Notes under the pieces: generated by a model
The model's database searches: none
What the model was told of the DNA's origin: nothing
What the model saw: the letters and a program-made list of their open reading frames with translations, nothing else
Shown here: positions 28,317 to 41,862 of the stretch, piece by piece
How the letters are laid out: the number at the start of each line of letters is the position of its first letter
Numbering within the stretch: the stretch's first letter is position 1
Assembly: GCA_963723965.1 (NCBI GenBank)
Contig: CAVRSV010000012.1
Location: 186,001 to 250,000 of the forward strand
DNA from: JARRKC01 sp963723965
GTDB lineage: Bacteria > Acidobacteriota > UBA6911 > RPQK01 > JAPXNP01
Length of the DNA: 64,000 nucleotides
Direction of reading: 5' to 3'
Program-made: the position numbers and the translations under genes

Positions 28317-29204
28317 TCAGGCTCTCGGGTGCAGTTGGTCGTAGATCTTCTTGAGCCGCTCCCGGGCGACATGGGTGTAGATCTGGGTCGTGGAGATGTC
28401 GGCGTGACCGAGCATCATCTGCACGGCCCGCAGGTCGGCTCCATTCTCGAGCAGATGCGTCGCAAAGCTGTGCCTGAGTACGTGAGGACTCAGGCGATTC
28501 TTCAGGCCCAGTTGCCGGCCCAGTCGCTCGACGATCATCCAGAAGTTCTGACGGCTCATGGAGCCGCCTTTCTGGCTCAGGAACAAAGCCCGCGAGCCGC
28601 GAGCATTGCGCTGGAACTTCGGGAAGGCTTCGCGCAGATACCGGCCGAGCCAGTTGCGGGCGGTCTCGCCGAGGGGGACGATCCGCTCCTTGTTCCCCTT
28701 TCCGATGACCCGGACGAACCCGATCTCGAAATTGACATTCTCGATCTGCATCCGCACCAGTTCGCTGACCCTGAGCCCGGTGGCGTAGAGCACCTCCAGC
28801 ATGGCGCGGTCCCTCAGGCCATGGGCGGTCGTCGTATCGGGCAACTGCAGCAGTTGTTCGACCTCATCCTGGGTCAGATAACGCGGAAGCGAATGGAGCG
28901 TCCGCGGCGTCTCGAGGCTTTCCGTCGGATCGTTGACGAGATAGCCGTCCAGGAGAAGAAAGCGGTAAAAGGACCGGACACTGGCGGTTTTCCGGGCCAC
29001 GGAGCGGGGCGACAGCCGCTGATAGAGCTCCTGGAGATAGCGCAGGAGCTCGGCATGGCCCACCTCGTCGGGAGCCAGGCGCTGACGGGCCAGGAACTCC
29101 AGAAACTCCCGGACGTCCCGTCGATAGGCTTCGATCGTGTTGGCGGCCAGGCCCCGTTCCACCCGAAGGTAACTGATGAACCGCTCGAAGGCCCGCTCTA
29201 TCAC
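28317..29204 (-). CDS. xerD: Tyrosine recombinase XerD/XerC
   Basis: The 295-residue protein has an N-terminal SAM-like core-binding domain and a C-terminal catalytic domain. The Arg-Lys-His-Arg-His-Tyr set is visible: ATGLRVSELV, GKGNKERIVPL, HVLRHSFATHLLENGADLRAVQMMLGH and TTQIYTHV. The GTG at 29204 was chosen because it overlaps the murJ stop (GTGA); a longer reading into murJ is not credible. Such recombinases resolve chromosome dimers at dif with FtsK. XerD is the better guess than XerC, but the two are not separable by eye. Confidence 0.92.
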   Translation of the reverse strand: MIERAFERFISYLRVERGLAANTIEAYRRDVREFLEFLARQRLAPDEVGHAELLRYLQELYQRLSPRSVARKTASVRSFYRFLLLDGYLVNDPTESLETPRTLHSLPRYLTQDEVEQLLQLPDTTTAHGLRDRAMLEVLYATGLRVSELVRMQIENVNFEIGFVRVIGKGNKERIVPLGETARNWLGRYLREAFPKFQRNARGSRALFLSQKGGSMSRQNFWMIVERLGRQLGLKNRLSPHVLRHSFATHLLENGADLRAVQMMLGHADISTTQIYTHVARERLKKIYDQLHPRA

Positions 29205-30793
29205 GATCGTTTCCGCCGGAGGGCCTGCAGGAGGTAGTGCACCTCGTGAACGCCGAACAGGCGGCACAAGACGAGATACACCGTGCCTCCGACTGCAATC
29301 AGAACCCCCAGTTGTGAGATCTCCCCCAGGATTCCCTCCACGGGCCAGACCGGCGTCAGCCTGACGTGCATCCACCAGACCAGCCCTCCCATCAGGAGGG
29401 CGGCCAGGAAGTCCCTGACGATCATCCTCCGGACTCCGAATTCCCGCAGATCTCCCAGGCGCCGCCGCAGGCGCCAGGAGAGCAGCGAGTTGCTGAGCGT
29501 GACGGAAAGCGACGTCCCCAACGCCAGCCCCACGAACTTGTATCCCTCCGGCAGTGCGAAGATGAGGGCCAGATTGATGGCGATGTTGACGGCCACGGTG
29601 AAGATCGAGATCCGCACGGGTGTGCGCGTATCGTCGAGGGCGTAGAACGTGGGCACGTAGACCTTGTTGCCGCTGTAGGCGGACAGGCCGACCGCATAGG
29701 CGACCAGGGCCCAAGCTGTGAAATAGGTGTCCTGGGCGGTGAAATCCCCCCGCTGAAAGAGCACACGAACGATCGGCGCCGCCAGTACGATCAACCCCAC
29801 CGTCGAGGGAATGGCCAGAAACGACACCAGCTTCAGCGAGTCCGCCACTGTTTCCTTGAGCTCATGGTACTTCTCGTGGGCGGCAAACACCGAGACTTCG
29901 CGCAGATTCACGATGCCGACGGCAACGCCGAACAGCCCGATGGGCAGGTACATGATCCGGAAGGCATAGCTGAGCCAGGAAACCGGGCCGTTGTCCTGCA
30001 GAAAGGAGGCCAGCTGGGTATTGACCAGGATATTCACCTGCACGGCGCTGACGCCGATCAGCGCCGGACCCAGCAGCTTGCGCATACGCCGGATACCGGG
30101 GTCCTGCCAGTTCAGGCCGAAGCTGAAACGGAAGCCTTCGCGGCGCATGATGGGGACCTGAACGGCAAACTGCAGCACCCCGCCGACCAGAGCCCCGAAG
30201 CCCATCGCGTACACCGGAAGGATTCCCGCCGCCTCGAACAGCGGCACGCCGAAGATCGCCGTCAGAATCAGGGCCACGTTGAACAGAGCCGGCGCCAGCG
30301 CGGGCAGGAAGTAGTGGTTGAAGGCGTTCAGGATCCCCATCGCCACCGAGGCGATGGCCACCAGCATCAGAAAAGGCGACAGAATCCGGATGAGTGTTGC
30401 GGTGATGTGGACCTTATCGGGAACATCGGCGAAACCGCCGGCGAGGCCGTGCACGAAGAGCTCGGAGAAGACGAACAGAACGACGGTCACGATCCCCAGG
30501 ATCACCAGCACCGCCGAGAGCACCAGGTTCGCCAGATGCCAGGCCTGGGCTCTTCCCTGCTTGCGGTAGATCTCGGTAAAGGTGGGCAGAAAGGCCGCAC
30601 TCAAAGCCCCTTCGGCGAACAGGTCCCGAAGCAGGTTGGGAATTCGGAAGGCCACCAGCCAGGCATCGTTGTACAACCCGGCTCCGAACAGGTTGGCGAA
30701 GAACTGGTCCCGCACCAGCCCGAGGATTCGGCTCAGGAATACGGCAACACTGACCTTTCCCGCCGCCAGGGCGGACTTTGCCCCCCTTGACAT
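29201..30793 (-). CDS. murJ: Lipid II flippase MurJ
   Basis: The 530-residue protein has about 14 membrane helices and MurJ/MviN motifs (SRILGLVRDQFFANLFG, FRIPNLLRDLFAEGALSAAFLP). It moves lipid II across the inner membrane for peptidoglycan synthesis. The ATG lies right behind a strong purine run (GGAGGAGGGA). The gene is divergent from lpxD, with 190 bases between, and is followed by overlapping xerD. Confidence 0.95.
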   Translation of the reverse strand: MSRGAKSALAAGKVSVAVFLSRILGLVRDQFFANLFGAGLYNDAWLVAFRIPNLLRDLFAEGALSAAFLPTFTEIYRKQGRAQAWHLANLVLSAVLVILGIVTVVLFVFSELFVHGLAGGFADVPDKVHITATLIRILSPFLMLVAIASVAMGILNAFNHYFLPALAPALFNVALILTAIFGVPLFEAAGILPVYAMGFGALVGGVLQFAVQVPIMRREGFRFSFGLNWQDPGIRRMRKLLGPALIGVSAVQVNILVNTQLASFLQDNGPVSWLSYAFRIMYLPIGLFGVAVGIVNLREVSVFAAHEKYHELKETVADSLKLVSFLAIPSTVGLIVLAAPIVRVLFQRGDFTAQDTYFTAWALVAYAVGLSAYSGNKVYVPTFYALDDTRTPVRISIFTVAVNIAINLALIFALPEGYKFVGLALGTSLSVTLSNSLLSWRLRRRLGDLREFGVRRMIVRDFLAALLMGGLVWWMHVRLTPVWPVEGILGEISQLGVLIAVGGTVYLVLCRLFGVHEVHYLLQALRRKRS

Positions 30794-30983
30794 TCCCTCC
30801 TCCAGCTTTGAACGGGCTGCTCAGGGGAGACCCCGTCAAACAGTCGCCCGGCCATCTTCCGAGGGAACGGAGTCGTTCCGACCCCCTCTTCCTGCCGCCG
30901 AACCCGGCGCTTACGTTATCATCAGCATCTGAATTATCCGAAAAACGGGACTCCAGTTCTCGAGAGAGTGAAAGGGTGCAAGC

Positions 30984-32015
30984 ATGACGCTGGAAGAGAT
31001 CTCCCGCAAACTGGGCTGCGAACTGAAGGGACCGGCCGACCTCGAGATCCGGGGGGTCGCCGGGATGGAAGAAGCACGCGCGGACGAACTCACTTTCCTG
31101 TCCAATCCGAAGTATGTGAAACAATTGCACGGGACGCGCGCCGGAGCCGTCATCGTCTCGCCGGACGCGCCCAAGACGGACCGGCCCGTACTGGTTTCCA
31201 GAAATCCGTATCTCAGTTTTGCCCAGGCCATCGAGCTGTTCTACGCCCCTCCGCACCCCCTGCCCGGGATCCATCCCACGGCGGTGGTCGCCGATACGGC
31301 CGAGATCGGCGAAGGGCACTCGATCGGGGCCAATGTCGTCATCGGCGAGGGAGTCCGGATCGGCGCCCGCGCCACGATCCATCCCAACGTGACGATCTAC
31401 CCCTACGCAGAGATCGGTGACGACTTCCTGGCCCACTCCAATTCGGTCGTCCGTGAACACTGCCGGATCGGCCACCGAGTGATCCTGCAAAACGGCTCCG
31501 TCATCGGCGCCGACGGCTTTGGATTCGCGCCTCGGGAGGACCGCTCCTACTACAAGATCGTCCAATCCGGACGGACCGTTCTCGAAGACGATGTGGAAGT
31601 CGGGGCCAATGCCTGCGTGGACCGTGCGACGATCGGCGAGACCCGGATCGGCCGGGGTACCAAGCTGGACAACCTGGTCCAGATCGGACACGGCAGTCGG
31701 GTCGGACAGGACAACGTCCTGGCCGCTCAAGTCGGACTGGCCGGGAGTACGCGCATCGAAAACCGGGTCATGCTGGCCGGACAGGTCGGAGTCGCGGGAC
31801 ATCTGACCATCGGAGACGAAGTCATCGCCACGGCCCAGACCGGAATCGCCCGTTCCGTCGAGGCCGGATCACGCATCTCCGGGACGCCCGAGATGGACAG
31901 CGGCCTGTGGAAGAAGAACTACCTGCTGATGCACGAATTCCCGGAACTGGTGAAGACGGTCAAGAGGCTGGTGAGGGAGGTCGAGGAGTTGAAGGCCGCA
32001 GGGCAGCAACGCTGA
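30984..32015 (+). CDS. lpxD: UDP-3-O-acylglucosamine N-acyltransferase
   Basis: The 343-residue protein has an N-terminal uridine-binding domain (LTFLSNPKYVKQL), then a left-handed beta-helix of hexapeptide repeats (IHPTAVVADTAEIGEG onwards), the catalytic region LDNLVQIGHGSRVG with its histidine, and a C-terminal helix. It adds the N-linked 3-hydroxyacyl chain in lipid A synthesis, so the organism makes lipopolysaccharide. The other lpx genes are not nearby, as the gene stands alone between murJ and ppdK. Confidence 0.96.
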   Translation: MTLEEISRKLGCELKGPADLEIRGVAGMEEARADELTFLSNPKYVKQLHGTRAGAVIVSPDAPKTDRPVLVSRNPYLSFAQAIELFYAPPHPLPGIHPTAVVADTAEIGEGHSIGANVVIGEGVRIGARATIHPNVTIYPYAEIGDDFLAHSNSVVREHCRIGHRVILQNGSVIGADGFGFAPREDRSYYKIVQSGRTVLEDDVEVGANACVDRATIGETRIGRGTKLDNLVQIGHGSRVGQDNVLAAQVGLAGSTRIENRVMLAGQVGVAGHLTIGDEVIATAQTGIARSVEAGSRISGTPEMDSGLWKKNYLLMHEFPELVKTVKRLVREVEELKAAGQQR

Positions 32016-32031
32016 CCGCGCGGCGCCGAAA

Positions 32032-32068
32032 GCGCAGGACTCGCCGAACTGCGAGCCCTGCGCCTTTT
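32032..32068 (+). terminator. Intrinsic terminator after lpxD
   Basis: GCGCAGGACTCGC (32032-32044) pairs with GCGAGCCCTGCGC (32051-32063) around a 6-base loop, with one G-U-type mismatch, and is followed by CTTTT. It lies between convergent lpxD and ppdK and may serve both. Confidence 0.75.
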
Positions 32069-32090
32069 CCGTTGGGAAAACCGCCGTGGG

Positions 32091-34778
<2,688 letters not shown>

Positions 34779-34819
34779 TGACTTCTCCCTTCATCGCTTC
34801 GTCGTTAGCGTGATTCCAG

Positions 34820-34874
34820 ATTTGCAGAGCCGTCCCCCGTCGGCTCACGCCGCCGGGTTTCGGGGACTGCAAAT
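34820..34874 (-). other. Imperfect hairpin between ino1 and ppdK
   Basis: ATTTGCAG...TCCCC on one side pairs with GGGGACTGCAAAT on the other, with a small bulge. It lacks a U-run, so it is more likely an mRNA structure or pause site than a strong terminator. Confidence 0.4.
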
Positions 34875-34882
34875 GATTTGAC

Positions 34883-36188
<1,306 letters not shown>

Positions 36189-36199
<11 letters not shown>

Positions 36200-38252
36200 T
36201 CTCCGTACCTCCCTGTTGCACGATCTCCGATGGATCGGCGATTGAAAGAACCAGATCGGAAACGGCTTGAAGCAGGGCCAGCCGGTTACGTCGCTGGCCC
36301 GGGTCATCCGCCATTACAAGTACATCGTCAAAAAAGCGGTCCACCGCGGGACGGATGGCCGCCACCGCACGCAGCCCCGCCAGGTAATCCCGGCTGTCGA
36401 GCGCCGCCCGGAGCCGGGGTCGCAGTTCCTCGACCGCGGCAAACAGGGCCTCTTCCCCGGCCTCGGCAAACAACCCGGGCTCGGGCGCCCCGACGCGTTC
36501 GCCGGCCTTTCCCAGGAGATTCCGGGCCCGCTTGAAGGCGATCGCCAGCGCATCAAAATCTTCATTCCCCTTGATGGACGCCACCGCCTGAGCCCGGTCC
36601 CGGGCATCGGGAACCGAACCGATCCCGACTGAGAAAACCGATTTGAGGACGTCCTGAGGCAGTCCCGCCCGCTGCAGCTGGAAGAAGAGCCTTTGCTCCA
36701 GAAATGCCAGCACCGGAGCCCTGACCTCGCCAGCGGGAAACTGGGGATAGTTGTCCAGGGCAAAGTCGACGAGGTCGGACAGCGGATACTCGAATCCGCG
36801 CGAGAGCAGAATGGCGATCAGCCCCTGAGCCTGGCGCCGAAGCGCAAAGGGATCGCTCGATCCACTCGGCACGATGCCCGCGCCGAAGCAACCCACCAGC
36901 GTGTCGAGGCGATCCGCCATGGAGAGCAGGGCGCCTTCGCGCGTCGAGGGGGGATCCTCTTCAAGCGACACCGGGCGGTAGTGCTCATAGACCGCCTTCC
37001 AGACCTCCTCGGGGTAGCCCTCCTCGCGGGCATACAGTCCCCCCATCACTCCCTGGAGCTCGGTCAACTCGCGCACCATGTCGGTCGTGAGATCGATCTT
37101 GCACAGCTCCGCCGCTTCCTGCAGCGCGGCAGATGTGTCGAGTCTGCGGCACAGGGCCTGCAGCCGGCGTGTCTTGTCGAGGTAGGTCCCCAGACTCTCC
37201 TGGAAGAGGACATGTCCCAGCTGGGGCAGCCGCTCTTTCAGCGAAGTCTTGCGATCGGCCTGCCAGAAGAACGCGGCATCTTCGAGACGGGCCTGCAAGA
37301 CTTTTTCATGACCGCGCCGAATCCGGCCGTCGGGATCTCCGGTGGTGTTCAGGACGGTCAGAAACGCCGGAGCCAGTTTTCCGTCGCTCTCCTTCAAGGA
37401 GAAGTACTTCTGATGGTAACGCATGACCGTCACCAGGACCTCTCCCGGAATCTCGAGGAAGCGCGGATCGAACTGGCCGCGCAGAACGCTGGGAAACTCA
37501 TTGAGGTGCACGACGGTTTCGAGAAGCCCGTCGTCGCGGACCAGCGTCTGCCGGCCCGCCTCTGCCTCGAGGCCCTGGGTGATCCGCTGCAGCCGCTCCG
37601 CCCGATCCACCAGCACGCAAGCTTCGCGCAACCGCTCCACGTAGGCCGAGGCCTCGGGGATCTCGACCTCGGCGGGTCCGATCAGGCGATGTCCTCGGCT
37701 CGTCCGGCCGGACTCGACCCCCTCCATCCGGAAGGGGATCACCTGATCGTTCCACAGACACACAAACCACCGCAGGGGCCGAATGAACCGGAATCTCGAC
37801 TCGGTCCAGTACATCGTCTTGGGCCAGGAGATCGACGCAATGATCGTCTCCAGCGACTGCCCCAGAATTACCGGAACCGGTTCTCCCTGGACGCGTCGTC
37901 TCAGCAGGACGTAAGATCCGCGATCCGTCTCCGCCACCTCGAGGGCATCGGGTTCGACTCCCTGCTTGCGGGCGAAACCCGTCGCCGCCGGTGTCGGGCG
38001 GCCCGCTTCGTCGAAAGCCACGGAAGCCGGAGGTCCCATCACCGTTTCTTCCCGATCGGGGCATTTGTCCGGCAACCCGTCGAGGAAGACGGCCAGGCGT
38101 CGGGGCGTGCTGGACATCCCGATGGCCCCGGCCTCAATCCCGTTTTCCTCCAGCAGCTTCTCGAAGGCCAGGCGCATCTGATCGAGGGCCGGGTCGATCA
38201 TGCTTGCCGGAATCTCTTCGGTGCCGAGTTCGAACAGGAAGCGGTTACTCAT
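36189..38252 (-). CDS. glyS: Glycyl-tRNA synthetase beta subunit
   Basis: From the ATG at 38252 the protein begins MSNRFLFELGTEEIPASMI, the standard GlyS start, and has the typical length of about 687. Other family motifs are WPKTMYW, FPSVLRGQFDPRFLEIP, MRYHQKYFSL and the late DPFALRRQAQGL. The beta subunit carries tRNA recognition of the alpha2beta2 enzyme. It overlaps glyQ by 8 bases and ino1 by 11, so translation of the three is probably coupled. Confidence 0.96.
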
Positions 38253-39090
38253 CGGTCTCCACATAGCGCCGCGCGATGCTGACGGCGAGATTTCGGACTC
38301 GGTTGATCAATCCGACCCGCTCGGTCACGCTGATGGCCCCGCGACTGTCCAACAGATTGAAGGTGTGGGAACATTTCAGGCAGTAGTCGTACGCCGGCAG
38401 GACGCAGTCGGCCTCGAGCGTCCGCAGGCACTCCGCCTCGTAGAGCTCGAACAACTGGAACAGCATCGCCTTGTCGCCGATCTCGAAGTTGTAGCGGGAG
38501 AACTCGTACTCCTCCCGGCGCCGGACCTCACCATAGGTGACCCGGGGACTCCACTGCAGGTCATAGACGCTGTTGCGTTCCGTCAGAAAAGCGGAGATTC
38601 GCTCCAGCCCGTAGGTGATTTCCGCTGAGATGGGATCCAGATCGAGACCGCCCGCCTGCTGGAAGTAGGTGAACTGGGTAATCTCCAGGCCGTTCAGCAG
38701 CACCTGCCAACCGATCCCCCAAGCCCCGAGCGTGGGACTCTCCCAGTTGTCCTCCTCGAAGCGCAAGTCATTCTTTTCCAGAGGGATCCCGATCGCCTGC
38801 AGGCTCCTCAGGTAGATGTCTTGAACGTCCGGCGGCGAGGGCTTCAGGATCACCTGCAGCTGGGTGTGACGGTAGAGCCGATTCGGGTTCTCCGCGTAGC
38901 GGCCGTCCGCGGGTCGGCGCGACGGCTGGACGTACGCGACCGAATAGGGCTTGGGGCCAAGAACCCGAAAGAAGGTCTCCGGATGCATGGTGCCGGCCCC
39001 GACCTCGACGTCGTAGGGTTGCTGGATCACGCAGCCCTGTCGCATCCAGAAACCCAACAGCTCGTGAATGATTTCCTGAAACGTCTGCAT
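38245..39090 (-). CDS. glyQ: Glycyl-tRNA synthetase alpha subunit
   Basis: The ATG at 39090 gives MQTFQEIIHELLGFWMRQGCVIQQPYDVEVGAGTMHPETFFRVLG-type sequence, the hallmark GlyQ start. The rest follows (YVQPSRRPADGRYAENPNR, WGIGWQVLLNGLEITQFTYFQQ). It holds the class II catalytic core that makes glycyl-adenylate. The length of 281 is close to normal. A longer upstream reading from 39183 is not conserved and was dropped. Confidence 0.96.
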   Translation of the reverse strand: MQTFQEIIHELLGFWMRQGCVIQQPYDVEVGAGTMHPETFFRVLGPKPYSVAYVQPSRRPADGRYAENPNRLYRHTQLQVILKPSPPDVQDIYLRSLQAIGIPLEKNDLRFEEDNWESPTLGAWGIGWQVLLNGLEITQFTYFQQAGGLDLDPISAEITYGLERISAFLTERNSVYDLQWSPRVTYGEVRRREEYEFSRYNFEIGDKAMLFQLFELYEAECLRTLEADCVLPAYDYCLKCSHTFNLLDSRGAISVTERVGLINRVRNLAVSIARRYVETDE

Positions 39091-39339
39091 CACTGGTCGA
39101 AAGAACGGGTGAACCCGTCTGGATTCACCGGATATGCACACTGAGGGACCGCGTGTGCGACCCTCGAAAAGGGGCGGACTCAAACGAGAGGCCGATCGAA
39201 CTTCACTCGACGTTGAGCGGCCAACCTGGGGGACCTGTGTTCGATCCTGCCCGGACCGAACCGGTAAGTACCGTTTCGAAAAAACCAGACACGCTCACTT
39301 CCAGCCTCACCTCTGATGGACCTTGGCCTGGCAACCGGA

Positions 39340-39978
39340 CTATAGCAACTCCTTTAGCAGCTTCTTCGCCTTCAGTGGCTTCTCGAGCTGGTGCTCTATG
39401 AGTTTGTCGGCAGCCCGCTCCAACTGCTCCAAATCCTCCTCTGAGAAGGAGCAATCCCCCAGTTCCGCCGGCCGAAGCCGGAGCATGGCTGCGGCCCGGA
39501 CTGCCAGATCTCGCGGAACTACCGTGTCCAGAGCCGGTAGAATGCCCTCCAACCGTAGAATCCAGAACTCGAAGTACCGTGTCAGGACCGAAATCGGCAC
39601 CTGCCCGGCCGCCTCGATCGCCGCCAGACTCAACCGGAAAAGCCGCTCGCTCGCTACCTGCTCCCGCGAGAACTCCACCAGAAGCTCGGCCCAGTAGGCG
39701 AGATGGAGATTCTCCTCCCAGCCCAGCCGGAATGCTGGTGAAGGCCGTATGATCTCACAATTTTCAATGACAGCCAACTCCTGATTCTCCCTCGATCGGC
39801 AGCTCAATCGAAGGCATGTCAACGGTTCCAGGGACGAGCCGAATCGACTCCGTGATTTCTGCGCTCCGTATGCGACACCCCGGATCCGCCCCGTCTCGCG
39901 CCCCAGGAAAAGGACGATTCTGTGAGCCTCGCCAAAGGGGTATGTCCGCAGCGTCAGAGCTTCGACGGTCGTCACCAT
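39340..39978 (-). CDS. recO: DNA repair protein RecO
   Basis: The 212-residue protein starts with an OB-fold domain (VEALTLRTYPFGEAHRIVLFLGRETGRIRGVAYGAQKSRSRFGSSLEP) as in RecO, followed by the helical domain. The zinc-binding CxxC pairs found in many RecO proteins are absent, and the protein is short. RecO helps RecR load RecA onto SSB-coated DNA. It follows pssA by 9 bases, then 249 bases without a gene lead to glyQ. Confidence 0.9.
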   Translation of the reverse strand: MVTTVEALTLRTYPFGEAHRIVLFLGRETGRIRGVAYGAQKSRSRFGSSLEPLTCLRLSCRSRENQELAVIENCEIIRPSPAFRLGWEENLHLAYWAELLVEFSREQVASERLFRLSLAAIEAAGQVPISVLTRYFEFWILRLEGILPALDTVVPRDLAVRAAAMLRLRPAELGDCSFSEEDLEQLERAADKLIEHQLEKPLKAKKLLKELL

Positions 39979-39987
39979 CCGGTCGGC

Positions 39988-40785
39988 TTACTCCGAGCCG
40001 GCTCGCGTCGTCGTCAACTCACCGGAGTGGCGGAGCCGGTAACGCAACATCTGGAAGATGCGCAGCACCAGCCCGCTCAGAACGTAGGCCGATGCCAGAG
40101 CCATCAGCACTTCTTCCGAGTACCAGATGACGCCGGCCACGACCAGGGCCAGCAACAGGACGGTTAAGTGCGATTTGCCCCGGGTCAGGGGGAGTTTCTT
40201 GGGAGAAGGGTAGCGGAGCGTCGAGATCATGAGGAGCCCGACGAAGTAGGTCACCGCCACCAGAGAGAATTTGAAGAAATCGCTCTCCGGCGGCACCTTG
40301 AACAGATGAACCGTCGCCGCCAGAAAGCCCGCCCCTGCGGGGATCGGCAGACCGGCAAAGTGCTTCAGGTCCTGGACCTGCACGTTGAAGCGCGCCAGCC
40401 GCATGGCGCCGCAGATGAGAAAGAAAAAGGCGGACAGCCGCGCGAAGTTCCCGAGACCCGGAAAGCCCCAGGCGTAGATGAGGACTGCCGGCGCGATTCC
40501 GAAACTGATGACATCCGCCAGCGAATCGAGCTGAAGCCCGAATTCGGAAGTGGCCCCGGCCAGGCGGGCGATGCGCCCGTCCAGTCCGTCGAGGACCACG
40601 GCGATCCCGATGGCGACGGCGGCCTTTCCATAGTGGCCGTTCAGGGTCGCAATGACGGCAAAGAAACCCGCGAAGATGTTCCCGACTGTGAAAATCGAGG
40701 GAAGGATATAGATCGATCGCCGAGGCCGCCTGAACTGCCGCCGCCTCGTCTGGCTCGTGGACACCGTCCGCTGGTCTTCTGTCAC
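39988..40785 (-). CDS. pssA: CDP-diacylglycerol--serine O-phosphatidyltransferase
   Basis: The 265-residue membrane protein has the CDP-alcohol phosphotransferase signature in VVLDGLDGRIARLAGATSEFG, followed by LQLDSLADVISFG, together with the bacterial type-II PssA pattern and about seven membrane segments. It makes phosphatidylserine from CDP-diacylglycerol and serine. The ATG overlaps the psd stop (ATGA), so the two successive steps to phosphatidylethanolamine are made from one message. Confidence 0.95.
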   Translation of the reverse strand: MTEDQRTVSTSQTRRRQFRRPRRSIYILPSIFTVGNIFAGFFAVIATLNGHYGKAAVAIGIAVVLDGLDGRIARLAGATSEFGLQLDSLADVISFGIAPAVLIYAWGFPGLGNFARLSAFFFLICGAMRLARFNVQVQDLKHFAGLPIPAGAGFLAATVHLFKVPPESDFFKFSLVAVTYFVGLLMISTLRYPSPKKLPLTRGKSHLTVLLLALVVAGVIWYSEEVLMALASAYVLSGLVLRIFQMLRYRLRHSGELTTTRAGSE

Positions 40786-41384
40786 TGCAGGCCTCTCCGC
40801 CGAGCCAGGATCGAGGTTCCAGCCCGAACTCGATCCCCCTCAGCGACCGCGATCTCACCATCCGCGGGCACGAGCAGGTCGACGCGGCTACCGAACCGTA
40901 TCAGAGCTATTCTATCACCCCTTTGAACGTAGTCCCCTTGCGCCTTCCAGGGAACGATACGGCGCGCCACGAGTCCCGCAATCAGGGAGAAGGAGATGTC
41001 CCCGATCCGAAAAGAATGCTGCTCGTTCTCGACCGAGGCTCGATCGTCAAAGGCGAACAGGAATCGGCCCTCCCGATGCTCGCTGTGCTCGATCCTGCCG
41101 TCCACGGGTGCACGATTCACATGGACGTCGAAGATCGAAAGGAAGATCGAGACCCGCGTCCCCCCCGCTTCTTTGCGGATCCGGACGATCTTGCCGTCGG
41201 CCGGGCTCAGGATGCAGTCGGCTTCATCCGGGATCTTTCGTTCGGGATCGCGAAAGAAGAAGACCACGAATCCGGCCAGCACCACCAACGGTATCGCGAC
41301 CCAGGGAAAGCCGAAATAGAGAGCCAGGAGGCCAAGGACCAGGGGAGGGAGGGCAAAAGAAAAAGCTTCGCGTGCGAAAGGCAT
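40782..41384 (-). CDS. psd: Phosphatidylserine decarboxylase (archaeal/PSD-B-like short form)
   Basis: The ATG at 41384 gives MPFAREAFSFALPPLVLG, then two membrane segments, the PSD motifs DPERKIP, SPADGKIV and FDVHVNRAPVDG, and the cleavage site RFGSRVD, where self-cleavage before Ser makes the pyruvoyl group. It yields phosphatidylethanolamine. The TTG at 41399 was rejected because the -10-like TATAGT overlaps it. The gene overlaps pssA and lies just past the terminator of the DUF465 gene. Confidence 0.94.
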   Translation of the reverse strand: MPFAREAFSFALPPLVLGLLALYFGFPWVAIPLVVLAGFVVFFFRDPERKIPDEADCILSPADGKIVRIRKEAGGTRVSIFLSIFDVHVNRAPVDGRIEHSEHREGRFLFAFDDRASVENEQHSFRIGDISFSLIAGLVARRIVPWKAQGDYVQRGDRIALIRFGSRVDLLVPADGEIAVAEGDRVRAGTSILARRRGLQ

Positions 41385-41390
41385 GCCGAA

Positions 41391-41396
41391 ACTATA
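41391..41396 (-). promoter_or_regulatory. Candidate -10 box for psd-pssA
   Basis: TATAGT on the minus strand ends 6 bases before the ATG at 41384, so a message made from it would be leaderless or nearly so. No good -35 is seen; that region is the terminator stem of the upstream gene. Confidence 0.35.
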
Positions 41397-41432
41397 CAAA
41401 AATGCCTGCTAGTCGCCGAGCTTCCAGCAGGC
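41396..41432 (-). terminator. Intrinsic terminator after the DUF465 gene
   Basis: On the minus strand GCCTGCT (41426-41432) pairs with AGCAGGC (41404-41410) and is directly followed by ATTTTTG. It sits 11 bases past the DUF465 stop codon and just before psd. Confidence 0.7.
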
Positions 41433-41443
41433 AGAAAAAGAAC

Positions 41444-41674
41444 TCAGTGGACAGGATGCTGAACCCGGTATTCCTGAATGAGGTGCTGCATCCGATCCTT
41501 GAGCGCCAGTTTCTTCTTCTTGAGGACCGTCTCTTCAAACTGCTCGTCAGACGTTAGGAAGGTCTTCTCCGTGAATTGCGCCAGTTTCTGCTCAAACTGC
41601 TGATGCTCATCGAACAGTTCGCGGAAACGTTCGTCGTGCCTGAGCAGGTACTCCCTGACAGCCCTTTCATCCAT
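41444..41674 (-). CDS. DUF465 (YdcH-like) small helical protein
   Basis: The 76 residues are charged and helical, with the DUF465 pattern RHDERFRELFDEHQQFEQKLAQF, then KKKKLALKDRMQHLIQEYR. These small coiled-coil proteins are widespread, and their job is unknown. The start ATG follows GGAGGTAGAG. The gene lies between ddl (188-base gap) and psd and has its own terminator. Confidence 0.88.
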   Translation of the reverse strand: MDERAVREYLLRHDERFRELFDEHQQFEQKLAQFTEKTFLTSDEQFEETVLKKKKLALKDRMQHLIQEYRVQHPVH

Positions 41675-41862
41675 AGTCTCTACCTCCTTGACTCCATGCT
41701 ATGGTTCGATTGACCTCGGTGCCAGTGAAAAAGGGGATGATTGAATCGATGTAGAGTGCTCGACTCCAGCATGTTTACCTCAGCCAACTCTAGCAGATAA
41801 GATTTGGCCGTTCAAGCACATCGCCCGCGGCGGATTGTCGGGAAAATGACCGCCCAGCGCCG

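Noticed and set aside
29900..30000. Possible paired indels in murJ near GIVNLREVS
   Set aside because: The segment aligns with the usual ATVxLPxxS motif without gaps, so no frame change is needed.
39091..39339. tRNA gene or glycine riboswitch ahead of glyQ
   Set aside because: A TTCGATC stretch and small hairpins are present, but no cloverleaf or glycine aptamer core can be drawn.
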